A DNA stretch of 64,000 nt from Lucifuga dentata (lineage: Eukaryota > Chordata > Actinopteri > Ophidiiformes > Bythitidae): assembly GCA_014773175.1 (NCBI GenBank), contig VXCM01001447.1, positions 62,001 through 126,000 on the forward strand. Direction: 5' to 3'. The translations under genes and the position numbers were made by a program. The notes beneath the pieces are model-generated. The model ran no database searches. It was not told the origin of the DNA and saw only the letters and a list, made by a program, of their open reading frames with translations. Shown piece by piece: positions 47,526-59,988 of the stretch (within the stretch, counting starts at the first letter, position 1; every line of letters begins with the position of its first letter).

Positions 47526-50398
47526 ATTCACACATATTCACGCACTTCCCTACCCCCACCCCATCCTTGTTTTTTGTTTTTTTTTTAAAGGTGCTTATCA
47601 ACATAGATCTCCTGGTGATCGCTATAGTACTGAAAAAATTATGTGCTAATATTCATCATCATAAGCAAGAACATAGTACTAAATTCCACTCAGTCACTAA
47701 CTCCAACAAATTTATACCTATGTGTATCTTAATTGCACCGCAAATCACAAATGTCTTTCTTTGTATCCTAATCGCAATGGAAAAATGCCAGCAGCACACT
47801 GACTTCTGCATATGTTCAGTTTGGATTTGAGGCAGCCGTATAACCTTCCTTTTTTCCCTGTTAGAGCAAAGGGAGACTGTTAGGCACATACCCAGACTGG
47901 TCTTGTGCAGTCGGAGGTTATCTGCCAGTCATATGGTTCTTTACAGTCTGTGGGAGTTTCTTTGGGAGTCTTGGCTTCGCTCAAAAGGAGTTTCTTTGCT
48001 CGTCCTGTCAGCAAACAATGGGTTATTGTTGCATCGGATATACTTCAGACAGTCGTGGGCAGCAGTCAAAACAGAGAATAAAAACAGCTTTTTGTAGTCT
48101 GTGAGGGAAAACATTTGAGTCTTCCGCCCTGATAAGGACCTCATATGTCTTGTTTTTATCCCTGTGGTTCGGAAACCAGCATCGCCCACAGGTTCCTTAA
48201 AATATATAACACAGAAATGTGGTTTACTGTCGTGTTTTGATCCATATCCTTCTTCTGAACAACATTTATTTAGTGGAGTTGAACATTTTGTGGCTATGAT
48301 TTGTAATCTCAAATGAGCAGAAACAAAAGCCTGATTCGTAACACCTGTCTGTGAAAGCGTCATTAAAGTTCCAGCTCTCATCGCTTCTCTTTACCCTGAT
48401 GGTGCTTTGTGACGAACAAACAAAGTTGTTTGTTCAGCTTTCCTGCAGCTCGACACAGCAACACGCCTGCTGCCCCCCGCTAACCGCCCCTCCACCTCCG
48501 GTCAGAGCTTTTCATCTGTCAAGAGGAAGAAAAGAAGAGCCCAGCTGAGTTTATTTTGATGAGCATTCCTCCTCAGACAGCTCTGGATCCTGAACTTGAA
48601 CCACATGCAGAATGGCTTCAGAGAGCGGGAACGCTGCCACGGCGCCATTGGTCAATGACTTGCAAAGACACTCCAGGCCCCAGCAGTGTGGGGTCGTCAC
48701 GTTGTCTTTTCAGTAAAAGAGCATTTTTTTCTCTCTCATCCAGTGGGGCTTGGGTAAACTTTAAAAAACTTTGCGGGATGAGTTATACTTAATCCGCTGC
48801 TTGTTACTTTATGATATGTTCAATTTGTGATCCAAATTTAAACACTGTGTTTGCTGTTCTGCATGAAGTCCAGGTCATTTCATGTTGTTGTTTGCTGACC
48901 TACAAACTTTGAATGGCCCTTTGAGGGATTAATAAAGCATTATTGAATTGAATTCCCCCCTGGTCTGCGCTATGCTATCTGTGATCCGAGTCATAGATTT
49001 ATAGGTGGAGATTTTGTATTTTAAACAGCATGTGTCATAATTTGCAAAACAGACTAGGTAAAAATGTCTGCACTCTTCTGTCTCATATCCATTAATGTGG
49101 CTCAGCAGTGTAGTTCCTGTTTTTTGCAGATTCCTTAAGTGTTTTCTTGGAATATGTACAATAAAGTGTCAAGTTGACTGTTTCTCAAAGAACTTTGTAA
49201 TTTCTGTTATTTGAATTTTACATAGTTTAAAGATGTTTAGCTCTATAGAAAACTGTACCAACGTTAGTCTCATGAGACCCTTTCAAACCACGCTGGAAAA
49301 ACTCCAAAGGGGGTCAGAAGCTCTCAGAGGATTTACTGCTTCTCAACGCTGCATAAATGGACAGAACACTGAGTTTATTGCTTTGCTTTTGGATTTCTGT
49401 GGATCTGAGAAGCTCTCACAGCTCCTTTAACTCTCCCACATAAAGAGGTGGCAGTTCTTCACTCTGTTGCTCTCTGCTGTTGTGTTTGGCCTGCTGCACC
49501 AGGAGGTCTCCAGACTGAATCCCTTCCTCACAGCATTACCTACCGAGGGCCCTGTATTTGACACTGAAAAATAAATCCACCCAGTTACGTAAGAGATCCT
49601 GCCTTTATCCTGCCTAAAATACAGCTCTTTATTCAAGTCATGGCTTTCTTTGCTGTTTGAAACGTCTCTGTTCCTCTATGAAGGCCTGAGCTGAAAGACT
49701 ACGGAAAGTGTCAGAAGAACAAATTGGCAATAAGCTACTGGGAGTCTCTCAGATGTCTTCTATGCTTCTGTAGAACAAAGCGGGCTCCCATCCCAAAGGG
49801 GTTAACCATGCTAAAAATATACTTTTAAAGCTTTTGGAGCTTTTAAACCTGCTTTGGAGAAACGGACCCAAAAAAAATTCTTCACAACATTTGCTCAAAG
49901 ATTCAGCCTGTATTCCTGACCAACCAGTAGGCGTTGCTAGTGCAGCAATAAGGAGAGATTCTTCATCCACAAATATAACCAGTTTTCTTTGATGGTGCAA
50001 TGCTACTACAGCTAACGGAGGTAAAAAAATAAATTTTAAAGAACTCGTGATTTTTTGACAAGTCCCAGCTGGATCAGAGAATAGAGTTTTTAAAAAATTA
50101 ACAGCTTAGATTCTGTTCTGCTGTCAATTTGGCACTGTTCCATCTCCTGTCAGTGCAAAAAATGCTTTTAAATGAACATTGTAGAGGTCAAAACTTGGAA
50201 AAAAGATGGCATAACCCATGCACACAGGTGTTGAGGGGAATCATTTGTGCTCCTGCCATGCTTACCTGTTTGGTATATGAAAGCCTGAATAGAGTTAGTT
50301 ATTGTTCTTGTGCATCCACCTGAAACCTGTTTTGACTTACATAACCTTCCGTCTTTGGTACCCTGTCTACCCGAACCCTGCAAAATCTCCTTTCCGAC

Positions 50399-50424
50399 TT
50401 TAGGGTTAGGGTTGGGGTTAGGGG
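50399..50424 (+). repeat. short interstitial telomere-like repeat
   Basis: TTAGGGTTAGGGTTGGGGTT followed by AGGGG: four units of the vertebrate telomere hexamer, one of them altered. Too short to mark a chromosome fusion. Confidence 0.7.
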
Positions 50425-52689
50425 CTATGGTTAGTCCTGTTTCCACAAACTGACTAGGTAGTTAGCTAAGCTGACCTTACAAATTGAACTAGTCAAACTA
50501 GTCAGGCAAACTCATGTTTGTGTGAAGAAGACTGAAACATTCTTTAATTTAGGAGCACGAAACTCAGACTCAGACTACTCTTTTTGTATTTACACTTAAA
50601 CCACTCAAATTTGCCATTAGCTACCTCGCTAAGTAATTAGCTCGTCTATGTAACTTCCAAGACTATAACTGCAATCATTATGTAGGTAAGCCTGAAAACT
50701 TGCTTTCTCCAAAAGTGTTGACGCATTCACTGTTCACTAATTGCTATACAGGGAATTCTGTACACCATTAGTCAATGGGTTAAAAAAAAAAAAAAAAAAA
50801 ANAAAAAAAAAAAAAAAAAAACTATTTTAGACACTTGTCACTCATCTGGAAACCAATTATGTTGACCCTTTTTTGTCTTTATAAAATAATGTGAGCAAAC
50901 TATATGGTATAATAGTGATTCCGACTAGAAATTTATACATTTCTACAAGATGATAAACATACTAAATATACAGAATATAGCAAAGTGTAGTATGGAAAAA
51001 AGTGCTTCTTTAGCTTCACACACTGGTTTCATTCAGCCATCAAGAGTTTGTTTTTTTTTTTTGTTTTTTGTTTTTGCCACAGAAGTGTTTGCTTCATAGA
51101 ATCTTCAATCTGCATAAAAACACATCCAAATGTGTTTTCTGTCCCATTATAAGCTCTGAGAAAGCAGCAGTTACATTTCTGCCTCTCCCATGTCAGCATG
51201 AATCGGATTCTTTATTCCCAGATGTTTTTATTTGAAAGGGAGTGGATGGGTGAGTAGTTGGGAGTTGTGACAAGAACTAAGACTTACATAAGGACCATGT
51301 GCCGAACCGTGAACCTCAGCCAATAATGAACTCCCTCTTCCAGGTCGCAGCCCTCGCTCTTTAATATGCTTTAATGGAAACTGGGCTTGGTGAATTAAGA
51401 GGGGTGAAACAGTGGGGACGGAGGACACGAGTTGCGAGACGACCACTGATCTGTTTTCCCTGCTTCCCACAGGACACAGAGATTTATTAATAGCAACAAA
51501 CGGTACATGTCAGATTGTCTATGGATTTTTTTGTGCATGTCTCGTGAGGGCCGTTCGCCTCCTTTTCTGGACACGAAAACCAATATTTGTCTTGGATTTC
51601 CCTTTTCCTTTTCTTCAGAGAGCTTTTATGTGGATGGTTAAACATCCTCCTTGTGTGTTTTACTTTTTTTTGACAGGGAGAGGAATTTATATATTAAACA
51701 GACTACCTATATTGAGTTTCATTTCAAAACAAGGGAACTACTATTTCCCATAACTGACTTAATAATCAATATTTCATATCCAGTTATGGAGTTTAATTCA
51801 GTTTTTGAGTGTTTCTTTTGGAAATGAACTATTCATTTGGTAGTTTTGGATCGTTTGAATGGTAGTCAGAGTCCTAGTGATGCCTGCAGGAATTATTTTT
51901 GTCATACAATCAATTCATCATTTAATTTTAGTTATTTATTGAGAAACAATGAGCAACTATTGGCTGATTCCAGCTTCTCCAATGTGAGGATTTGCTGATT
52001 TTGCCACTTTCATTATCATTAGGTTTCACATGTATTTTTTCTACTGTTGTTTTTAGGCTAAACAGTGATTGGCTTTTGTCTCTGTTCTTTCACTTGTTAT
52101 ACTAAATGATTGATTGGTTGTTTAATTGAATGATCAGTCAAAATGTGATTAATCAATAGTGATTTGCAGCTCAACAGAACTGTGTTCTTTCACAATCTAC
52201 ACTTCATATTGTTGTGTATTATCTTCTGTCAAACGTGTTAATGTGCTGAATCAGTCATTTACTCCACATCATGACATCAGCATCTGACTCAGAGGTAAGC
52301 AGCTGTATCTGGTGGAGTATCTGTACACGAGGTGTCCTTATGAGCAAATCACAAAGGTGTTTGTGATTAGCGTTCGTGATGGGGACTTTGACACTTCTAC
52401 CTGTAATTATGTGTCAAAACAACATGCCTGTATGGTGCAACAGCCGTCTCGTGCAGACCTAAGGGGATGATCCCATGTCTGGCTGCAGGAATGCAGCATG
52501 GGATCATCGTGATTCAGGCTTTCTGTCATGAGCGTGACCTCAGCATTGTTAGGAATCAGATCCTGAGCCAGTCATAGTCACGGTTATAAACATGAAACAT
52601 GGGTAGAATCAGATTTTTGTCTTCTTCTAAATGATCTGAGGTGTTTGTATGGCTGTGTTGGCTAGTTGTTAACAAAGCGCAACCAGAGT

Positions 52690-53096
52690 GGCTCGCACAA
52701 CTGTGAAATGGAGATGGACTCTATGCTGCACAGGTTTGATCTACCATGACATGTGCACACCTCGGTATTTATTGAGAGGTGAATGGGTTGTTTTTGCCAG
52801 ACTTTCTTGGAAGGCTCTCCATAAGAGCTACCAGATGATTGTCAAGGTGTTTCCTGACTGTGGTATTGCTGGATATAAGACATCCCAAATAAGTGAAATG
52901 CTCCTCCGCGTTGAGGCTGGTGCCATCGATGCTGATGTATGGTGGACTTTAAGCCTCTCAGGGAGCAGGATGCAGGCTGGTACATGTCTTATGTTTTGTT
53001 GAGGATGATAATATGGATTAGCAAAGTGGTTGGCATTTATGCTGCAAGATTTCATCAGTGTGAGCGAGAAGAGTGCAGTCATCTGCAAATAGACAT
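52690..53096 (-). pseudogene. LINE reverse transcriptase fragment, antisense
   Basis: Read on the minus strand from about 53096, the sequence gives LFADDCTLLAHTDEI, the F/Y-A-D-D catalytic box of a non-LTR reverse transcriptase. After a deletion and frame change it gives ISIDGTSLNAEEHFTYLGC and LISSNTTVRKHL, the conserved FTYLG region that follows the catalytic core. The intervening part is shortened and frames shift. Only this core-to-thumb piece survives. The LINE clade is not assigned. Confidence 0.7.
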
Positions 53097-53178
53097 GACA
53101 TCACTCCTAAAGTGGATGCATGTTCTACTAGCTTTGTCTGTCCTTGTGTTTAGGGTGAATTCTTTCATTATGTTTGCA

Positions 53179-53817
53179 TTAAAGAACAATACTTGCAATT
53201 TAGCATATTGGACCCCAGTATACGTATACAATCCACATACATGTGACGTTACTGACAGTTTTTCTAAAATGTACTACTGGAGCAGTAAATTTTAGATTTT
53301 TTTTCTCCTTCCTTTAAGATACCATTGCTTTCAGTTAATTCCACTACGCTATAAAAATCAACTTGTGGAGACTTGAAACACGCTTGAGATACATAATCCA
53401 CCACAGCAAACATAATGTCTATTAAGTTTTTGTCAAAATAACTTTATTTACCCAGTCCAACACGAAGCTACACAGAAGACAGTGTATGTCTCTGCAAGGG
53501 AATACAGTCTCAGGAGAAAACGGTTGTTACCGAGAAATTAAAATGACCGTGCCTTTTACCTTTTGCCATAGCAGGCAAAACATTAAATTTTAAGGTAGGG
53601 TGTATCACCTGAACATTTGATTTTGAAAGATTAGGGTATTTGGCAAAATAACAGGAAAACTAAAATANTATCACCTGAACATTTGATTTTGAAAGATTAG
53701 GGTATTTGGCAAAATAACAGGAAAACTAAAATACGGTTTTATGTTTTAGCCAGTAACATAATGTATATGCGGGAAGTACTAGGCTTAAACATGCAAAATC
53801 ACCGGTATATCCTTTAA
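53179..53817 (+). mobile_element. TTAA element copy 6
   Basis: TTAA at 53179 and 53814 enclose decayed ends (AGAACAATACTTGC and CACCGGTATATCCT). The interior matches copies 1 and 3. An assembly duplication around N at 53668 repeats 65 bp. It lies about 85 bp after the LINE fragment at 52690-53096. Confidence 0.82.
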
Positions 53818-54369
53818 GATCAAAGTCAGACTGCCTACAATTTGGTCTTTATTTTTTTGAGGTATGTTGTTAATAAATATTTCAATTAAAGTGTTGAACA
53901 TCCACAGTGAGGGAGGGGAAAACATGTATCGTTTACTGATACACTCCACGACCAATCACAAACCAGCTTTTCTAACTTCAAGTTCGTCGACCATCAGGAC
54001 AGGCAAACATCATACATGTTCTCATTCAAATGACTGTATTATCCTGCACTGCCTGGAACTAAGTGTCATGACCCGGGATATTTTTACTCGGACTTGTTTC
54101 GTGTCTGTTGTGGTCTCTCAGCCACTCAGTTATCAACGTGTTTTCTATTTCAGGCTCCTGTTATCCCACAGCTAGAGGGTCTTCTGCTGCATGGAGGCAG
54201 CAAAGAGAGTTGTGCTGGAAGTCTCAGCAGCTCGTTTTAGTTATCTGTGCGTCTTTATTAGAGGATTCTGGGTTTTTGGACACAGCACTCCCCTCTGTAG
54301 TTGAGGGAAGTTGGTGTGTTTCCAACATAAACTCCTCTGTTCTTTAAAACAACCACTACAGATTCCTGG

Positions 54370-54418
<49 letters not shown>

Positions 54419-56569
54419 NAAAAAAAAAAAAAAAAAAAAAAATGTCAGTCAGAAAAAGTAATGTAACTGATATACAGGAAGGAGGAAGCTTTCATTTGTG
54501 CATGTAAAAGCACAAAATCATGTATTCTTTATTACTGGGTCTGACAGTGTTTTGTTGCTAGACTTTTATGTTAGTTTCAGCAAATCTAAAGTCATTTTCC
54601 TTTGATTTTGATTTTTTTTTTTTTTTTTCTTGATACAAGAAAATTTCACAAATGGTAGAATATTTTCTAGTTGGGTATTTATTCGGTGACTGATTTGCAC
54701 TTGGTTTGGTTTAAATTCAGGGTTTTAGCTTTGTTAGCATATCAAAGCTATTACGTAAGAAGCTCACTCAACTACTGTATGTCCACTAAGTGAAGATTAA
54801 TATGCTGAAAGTCATGCATAAAGGGCTGAATTTCACTCTATCATGTGCCGCACTGGAGCTCAAATCAATAGAAGAGTGTGATTTTAATGAGTTCAGCTAA
54901 CAGTAACTGTTGCTGTAATGATCACATTTTACAACCTGAACTTTGATCATGCAGCCAAGATTTTTCCTATCATAAAATATGACCTGTGACTCATTTTCCA
55001 CTATATTATGGAACTGTACATTGTGTGTGTCTATCATAGACTGACAACTTGTTATCAGTAGTATCACCATATGCAGTATTGTCAAACAGGAATGATTAAT
55101 AATTTCCCATTCAACAGGTCTGACGGTTTTAACATCTGTATCTGTATGATATTATGCACATTGGTGCTACTTTTTAGCACAGTAGCAACACGTGATGTTT
55201 TCCACCACTAACAAAGTTTGAAGGAGGTCTGTGTTTTCACTCCTGTTTGTTAGTAAGATCCCAAGTTAATTATTTGGCTTAAAAGTGTGCAAATGTGATG
55301 ATTTGATTTTGTCGTGAACTGATTTGCCAGTTAGTGAGAGCCTTGCTGCACATTGTTATTTGATGCAACATGAATTAGAATTGAATCAATCTGACTTGGC
55401 TGCCTAAATCAAACTAAAGGTGAAAACAGTCTGGAGTTTAAAGAGTTAAAATAAGGCTGATTGTGCCTCAGGTTGCATGACTTTTGTTATACAGCAGCAT
55501 TAAAGGGATTTGAGGATTTTGACTCTTGACTCGTTGTATCTTGTTGTTTATGTGACAGGTGTAAAGACTGTGTAGATTTGTGTCGGCCAGATATTATTCG
55601 GCACAAAACCACTAAGCCCTAAAATCCAGGCAGGAGGAAATCACCCGGCAAGCTTTGTGGCCTCTTAAGTCGAGCTGTTCAGTGAGAGTACCACATAATT
55701 ATGGGTTTAATCAAAATCCAAAGATAGCATCAAAAGGAAGTATGTGTGTGCGTGTGTGTGTGTGTATGGGTGTTGAGGATATGAGAGCATTAGCAGGCCA
55801 GTGTTTACTCCTTCTACATGCGAAAGTCAACATGGTTGGTCAGGATATTTCCTTTGCAGCAAACTCACCATAACAGTCAGCATCTGATCAACGTGAGCCA
55901 GCAGAAAGAAAATCCACTCATAACAGTACAGTGTAACGATATAATAACTGAGAACCAGAGAGTATCAACGCATATATGTGAGGGACTGTGGTATATTCAG
56001 AGTATCATACTTTTGCTGTTGTGCAGATAGTTGAACAAGTTCCTCCTTAAGTCATGTGCTAACCTCAAGTCACTTGTCTCCATGTTACATAAGAAACACT
56101 GCTGGAACAAAAGAGAAAAACTGTGGACTATTCCTTTATTCTGTTCTTTACTTTTAATGAGCTGAGACAACAATATAACTGATGTTTCTATTGTATTCCA
56201 ACAGACATATAAACAGTCTGTCTTGTGCTGGAGCTGATAGTGACTAAAGTCGGTATTATATTTTAAAAATTTTTTTTAAACCTTTATGTTTTGGATTGTT
56301 GTTTTTGTTTTGGTATGTGGATATTTGGATATTTCAAAAACTACCAAACATATTCAATGAAATGTGGTGGCAGATCTGGATTTAATAGCACCGACATGTG
56401 GCCAGCTATATATGCATCACTTTAAATCGATTTGAATGGGTGAGAATCACAATCAGTGTATGACTGAGGAACAATAATGTATAATGAATGAGTAAGATTT
56501 TTGAATTTCTCCTCAAGATCGTTTTTTACCACAATGTGAATCTTCAGGCAACTTTCATCACATTTATTA
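53818..56569. other. intergenic DNA, no gene seen
   Basis: No coding exon recognised. A T run of about 48 joined by N (54419) to an A run looks like two homopolymer ends fused by the assembler. A TG repeat lies at 55742-55766. Confidence 0.5.
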
Positions 56570-57150
56570 TGTACGCTAGTTTGGAATCACTCAGGAATGT
56601 TCATGTTTTAGATAGAAATCGATATTTTTATTCAATACTGGCTATCTGAAAGTGGCAAAAATAAATAAATGAAAATGGGCAAAATAACACAAACAGTGAT
56701 GGTGCCAGTCTTAGATGTGGCTTTTTCTAGGAAACCCTGTCTTTAAGGCATCCAGGAGTCATCTTTTCACTGTTGCAGATGACCATGTGTATTTTTTTTT
56801 AACATTCTAAGGTGTTTCTTGAGAAAATAATTATTTATCACACCTGAAACCCATTATTCTGTTCAAAATAATGTCTTTAAGGTGTACTAACACAATAACA
56901 AAGGTGTCTTTAATAACCAATTAGCATTTAATATGATTAATTAAGGAAGAGATTCAAGAGTTTATTATTGGGCCACTATAGTAATGGCTGCTAAAAATGG
57001 GGTTTTGCAGTTTGTTTGTTTGTTTTTTCAGTTATTTCCAATAACTGAATAATAATATATGTCTTTGCTACACATTTAAAATCATGAATGAAAATACCAA
57101 CTTCTATCTATGACATGAACATTTATTCAAAACTTTTGATCGATAGTGTA
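56570..57150 (-). mobile_element. Tc1-like non-autonomous element
   Basis: The right end TTCAAAACTTTTGATCGATAG then TGTA (57126-57150) is the same terminal type as the element at 1437. The left end TACGCTAGTTTGGAATCAC (56572) is a shortened version. The interior GCATCCAGGAGTCATCTTTTCACTG then TTGCAGATGACCAT is the reverse complement of the transposase segment near 45790-45835. The same family is thus present in opposite orientation and mostly deleted. Confidence 0.7.
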
Positions 57151-57419
57151 TGTTTTGCCTTATTTTCTTTAAAAAAAAAGAATTAAAAAGTTGCATTTGT
57201 TATTATTTGATCCAATTATTAAAATAAAATGGCTTGAAATATCATGCGATTATTTCTAGGGACGATGTTTCACTTTCATTTCATTTTTTATCACCTATGG
57301 AATTACTATAGGCTGATATTCTTTATTATAGCGACAAATTTGCATATTAGTCTCTGTGTGTTTTCTGTGATAAGCCATTGCTGTGATCATCCTGCTATTC
57401 CTATATTATATTCCTCTGA

Positions 57420-57766
57420 GCGTGGCTGGGGCATCGCTGGTAGTCCTCCAGTAGTTTTTGGGGGCGGTCCCTGCTGGTGGGACTGGCTTTCTGACGTGCT
57501 ACTGTTGACATGAGTAAAGTCTCCACACGCACGCACACACTCATACACACACTCTCACACACACCGCCACAACCTCACTCTCTCCCGGAGCTGTCAGTAA
57601 TCCGCCGCTGAACTCTCTCCATCCAACGCTCCGCATCTTTTACGTACCGGGCGCCTTTCCTGTGCGTCCTGCTGTGCGCGCATCACACCCGGAAAAAAAA
57701 AGAAAAAAAAAAAGAGATTCAACTCCGCTCCAGAGCAGGGCTGCGGACTATAGGAGCAAAAGCGGA
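57420..57766 (+). promoter_or_regulatory. hopx upstream region and 5' UTR
   Basis: GC content rises against the flanks. A GC-box-like GGGGGCGGTCC lies at 57460 and a CA-rich stretch at 57528-57562, followed by CCGCCGCTGAACTC. The context is that of a vertebrate promoter and first-exon region. The start site was not determined. Confidence 0.4.
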
Positions 57767-57916
57767 ATGGCTGGTAAAGGGATGGAGTGTATGAATTTGT
57801 CGAAGGATCAGATCAAAGTCCTGGAGGAGAATTTCACCAGAGTCAGCAAGTATCCGGATGGCACGACGCTCATGTTGATCGCTGCGGAGTGCGGACTGTC
57901 AGAGCAGGAAACACAA
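57767..57916 (+). CDS. hopx: Hopx homeodomain-only protein, first coding exon (partial)
   Basis: Hopx is a small nuclear cofactor made of one atypical homeodomain that does not bind DNA; in mammals it modulates SRF and recruits histone deacetylases in heart and stem cells. This exon gives 50 codons: MAGKGMECMNLSKDQIKVLE, then a segment with FTRVSKYPDGTT and LIAAECGLSEQETQ. The pattern Q..LE.NF..V.K.PD.TTL.LIAAE.GLSE.ETQ is that of vertebrate HOPX, covering helices 1 and 2. It ends in phase 0 at CAA|GTGAGT, exactly before the expected KWFK of helix 3. The homologous protein is about 73 residues, so roughly 30 codons lie in a later exon that I did not find before 64000. ATG context GGAATGG is good. 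Confidence 0.9.
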
Positions 57917-58914
57917 GTGAGTAACATGTAAATTCGTAGCCTGATGTGTGTGTGTGATGAAGATAATAACCTCTCCAAAATCCAGATCACATGTGGAACA
58001 TTGTTTTAGACTCAGAAATCTGGATATTGATGTTGATGTCTACTGTTCTGTGTTGCAGGAGGATGGAGGTTTTTAAGAAAGAAAAAGTAGAAATAAAACA
58101 TCTCGGTTCAGATGCCTGATGATCACTGATGAAGCTTAACTCGTGATCCCCNCCCCCCCCCCCAAAAAAAAGACACATTGTTCCTGCAGATTCAGTTTTT
58201 CTGAAAGCTTTTCTAAACTTGCTCAAATGGACAATCTAAGGAAGAAGTTTGGAATTGGCTGTAATACAAACACATAAATTGAGCTCATGGTTTGTGTTGG
58301 GACATTTCAGCAGTACCCAAAGTGCTGAAACACTCAAAATAACGCTTGATTGCTGACTTGGACTGTTTTTATTATTGATAATCTAGAAATATTTATTGGG
58401 CAGCTACAGCCCCGCCTAGCCACCTGGTCTTACGCCATCCTGACTCTACACATCAAGGACCACAATATAAGGCTTGGACTTTGTTGTGTTATTCTAGACA
58501 TCTGAGATTTTCTTATTTTCTGCCTCATAATGTCAAACAAATTAAACTAAACTTCAAAAAAAAAAAAAAAAAAAAACAGCTGCAGCTTCACAGCTGAAAA
58601 CATGTAGATATGGTTGCTGAACAAATACAATATCTGCAGCATTTCTAGAAATGATGAAGTTGCTGGAACAGTAACTCCTATAGATCAGCGAAAAATCCTC
58701 ACAGAGGCAAAATTGCACAACTCAAGAAGGAGGTTATTATCTCAATTTTACCTGGTAGCAATTCACTGTAATTTCCATAATAACTCAATATTGTTTTTGT
58801 CCAGCTTGTGAATTTATCTCAGCTGAAGGTATTTTTCTATCCCATTCTCCCTGTGATGTTGCTTTCCTGTAGTTTAATATTTTCAATTCTCAATAGAATA
58901 CAAATTACATATTA

Positions 58915-58964
<50 letters not shown>
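58915..58964 (+). repeat. AT then AG compound microsatellite
   Basis: (AT)n of about 10 units directly joined to (AG)n of about 14 units. Confidence 0.9.
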
Positions 58965-58967
<3 letters not shown>

Positions 58968-59888
58968 CATTGGTTGGTAAAGTTTCCAGTATAGTATTAA
59001 TAATATCCTTTACATGAGTAAAACTTGTGATAACAAAAATCTATACAATACTATACTAATATACTCCATTACAAGTACATTAGATTGACTAGCAAAGTTT
59101 CAAAAGTAGATGTACTTATTATGAGGAATGTCCTTTTTCTTAGTGTTAAATTGCTGATATACTACAATTTAAGGAGGATTGTAATGTTGTAACTGGTTAA
59201 ATGATACTTAATGTGACTATTTCATATTGAGTAGTTAAATCTGTACCAGCACATCATGTTTTATTGATTTATTATATGATTTGTGTGTATATAATCTGCA
59301 AAGAATCTAGTAACTGCAGCTGTCAGATACATGTAGTAAGGAAGTAAAAAGTGTAATATTTTACTTTAAAGTGTAGTGGACTAAAAGTTTAAAGTTGCAC
59401 AGTAGATACTAAAATTAATGTAGGTTTATTAAATTTCTATATATGCACATTTTAAACTCTTGCAGTTCTCAGTAGAGACAAAAAAGAGACCAGTAGAGAC
59501 AAAAAAAAAAAAAAAAAANAAAAAAAAAAAAAAAAAAGCTAGCCTCAGGAATCTTGACTTTAATGTATTTGTGCAAATAGATTTTGCATGTCTGGCTTCA
59601 TCGTATTGTACTAAAAGGAGAAAAACAATATTTAGACTTCATTCCTTTGATTTTGGTCTGAAGTTTAGATTTGTCAAGCATCAAGTTTCTCCCTAAGCCA
59701 GACGAAACAGACTTTTCGTCTCTGATGCCAGCGGGAGATGAGCCTGGAGTCGCTCCATTGACAATGAATGGAGTAAGTTTGTGAACTGTGTGTTGTGATC
59801 CTGAATCCTCGACCCGGATTTTTTGTTCAGTAAAGAAATAATCCTCATAAGAGTGAAAACAAACACTGGCCACAAAGGCAACACCCCC

Positions 59889-59890
<2 letters not shown>

Positions 59891-59922
<32 letters not shown>

Positions 59923-59935
59923 ATTGATTGTCAGN

Positions 59936-59976
<41 letters not shown>

Positions 59977-59988
59977 ATTGATTGTCAG
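59891..59988 (+). repeat. CA microsatellite duplicated around N
   Basis: Both sides of N at 59935 carry (CA)n followed by CCATTGATTGTCAG. The repeated flank indicates that two reads or contigs ending in the same place were joined without merging. Confidence 0.85.

Larger units (their letters stand above)
46049..52689. other. intergenic DNA between sec24b and hopx, no gene seen
   Basis: No exon could be supported. Contents: dispersed repeat copy B (47260-47525), a retroposon-like tail GGGATTAATAAAGCATTATT at 48924, a telomere-like tract (50399-50424), and a poly-A run with N (50781-50821). Short open frames such as 48556-48792 have no recognised domain. Confidence 0.5.

Noticed and set aside
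48556..48792. Open frame MMSIPPQTALDPELEPHAEW...
   Set aside because: No recognised domain, no promoter or splice evidence, and no supporting context.
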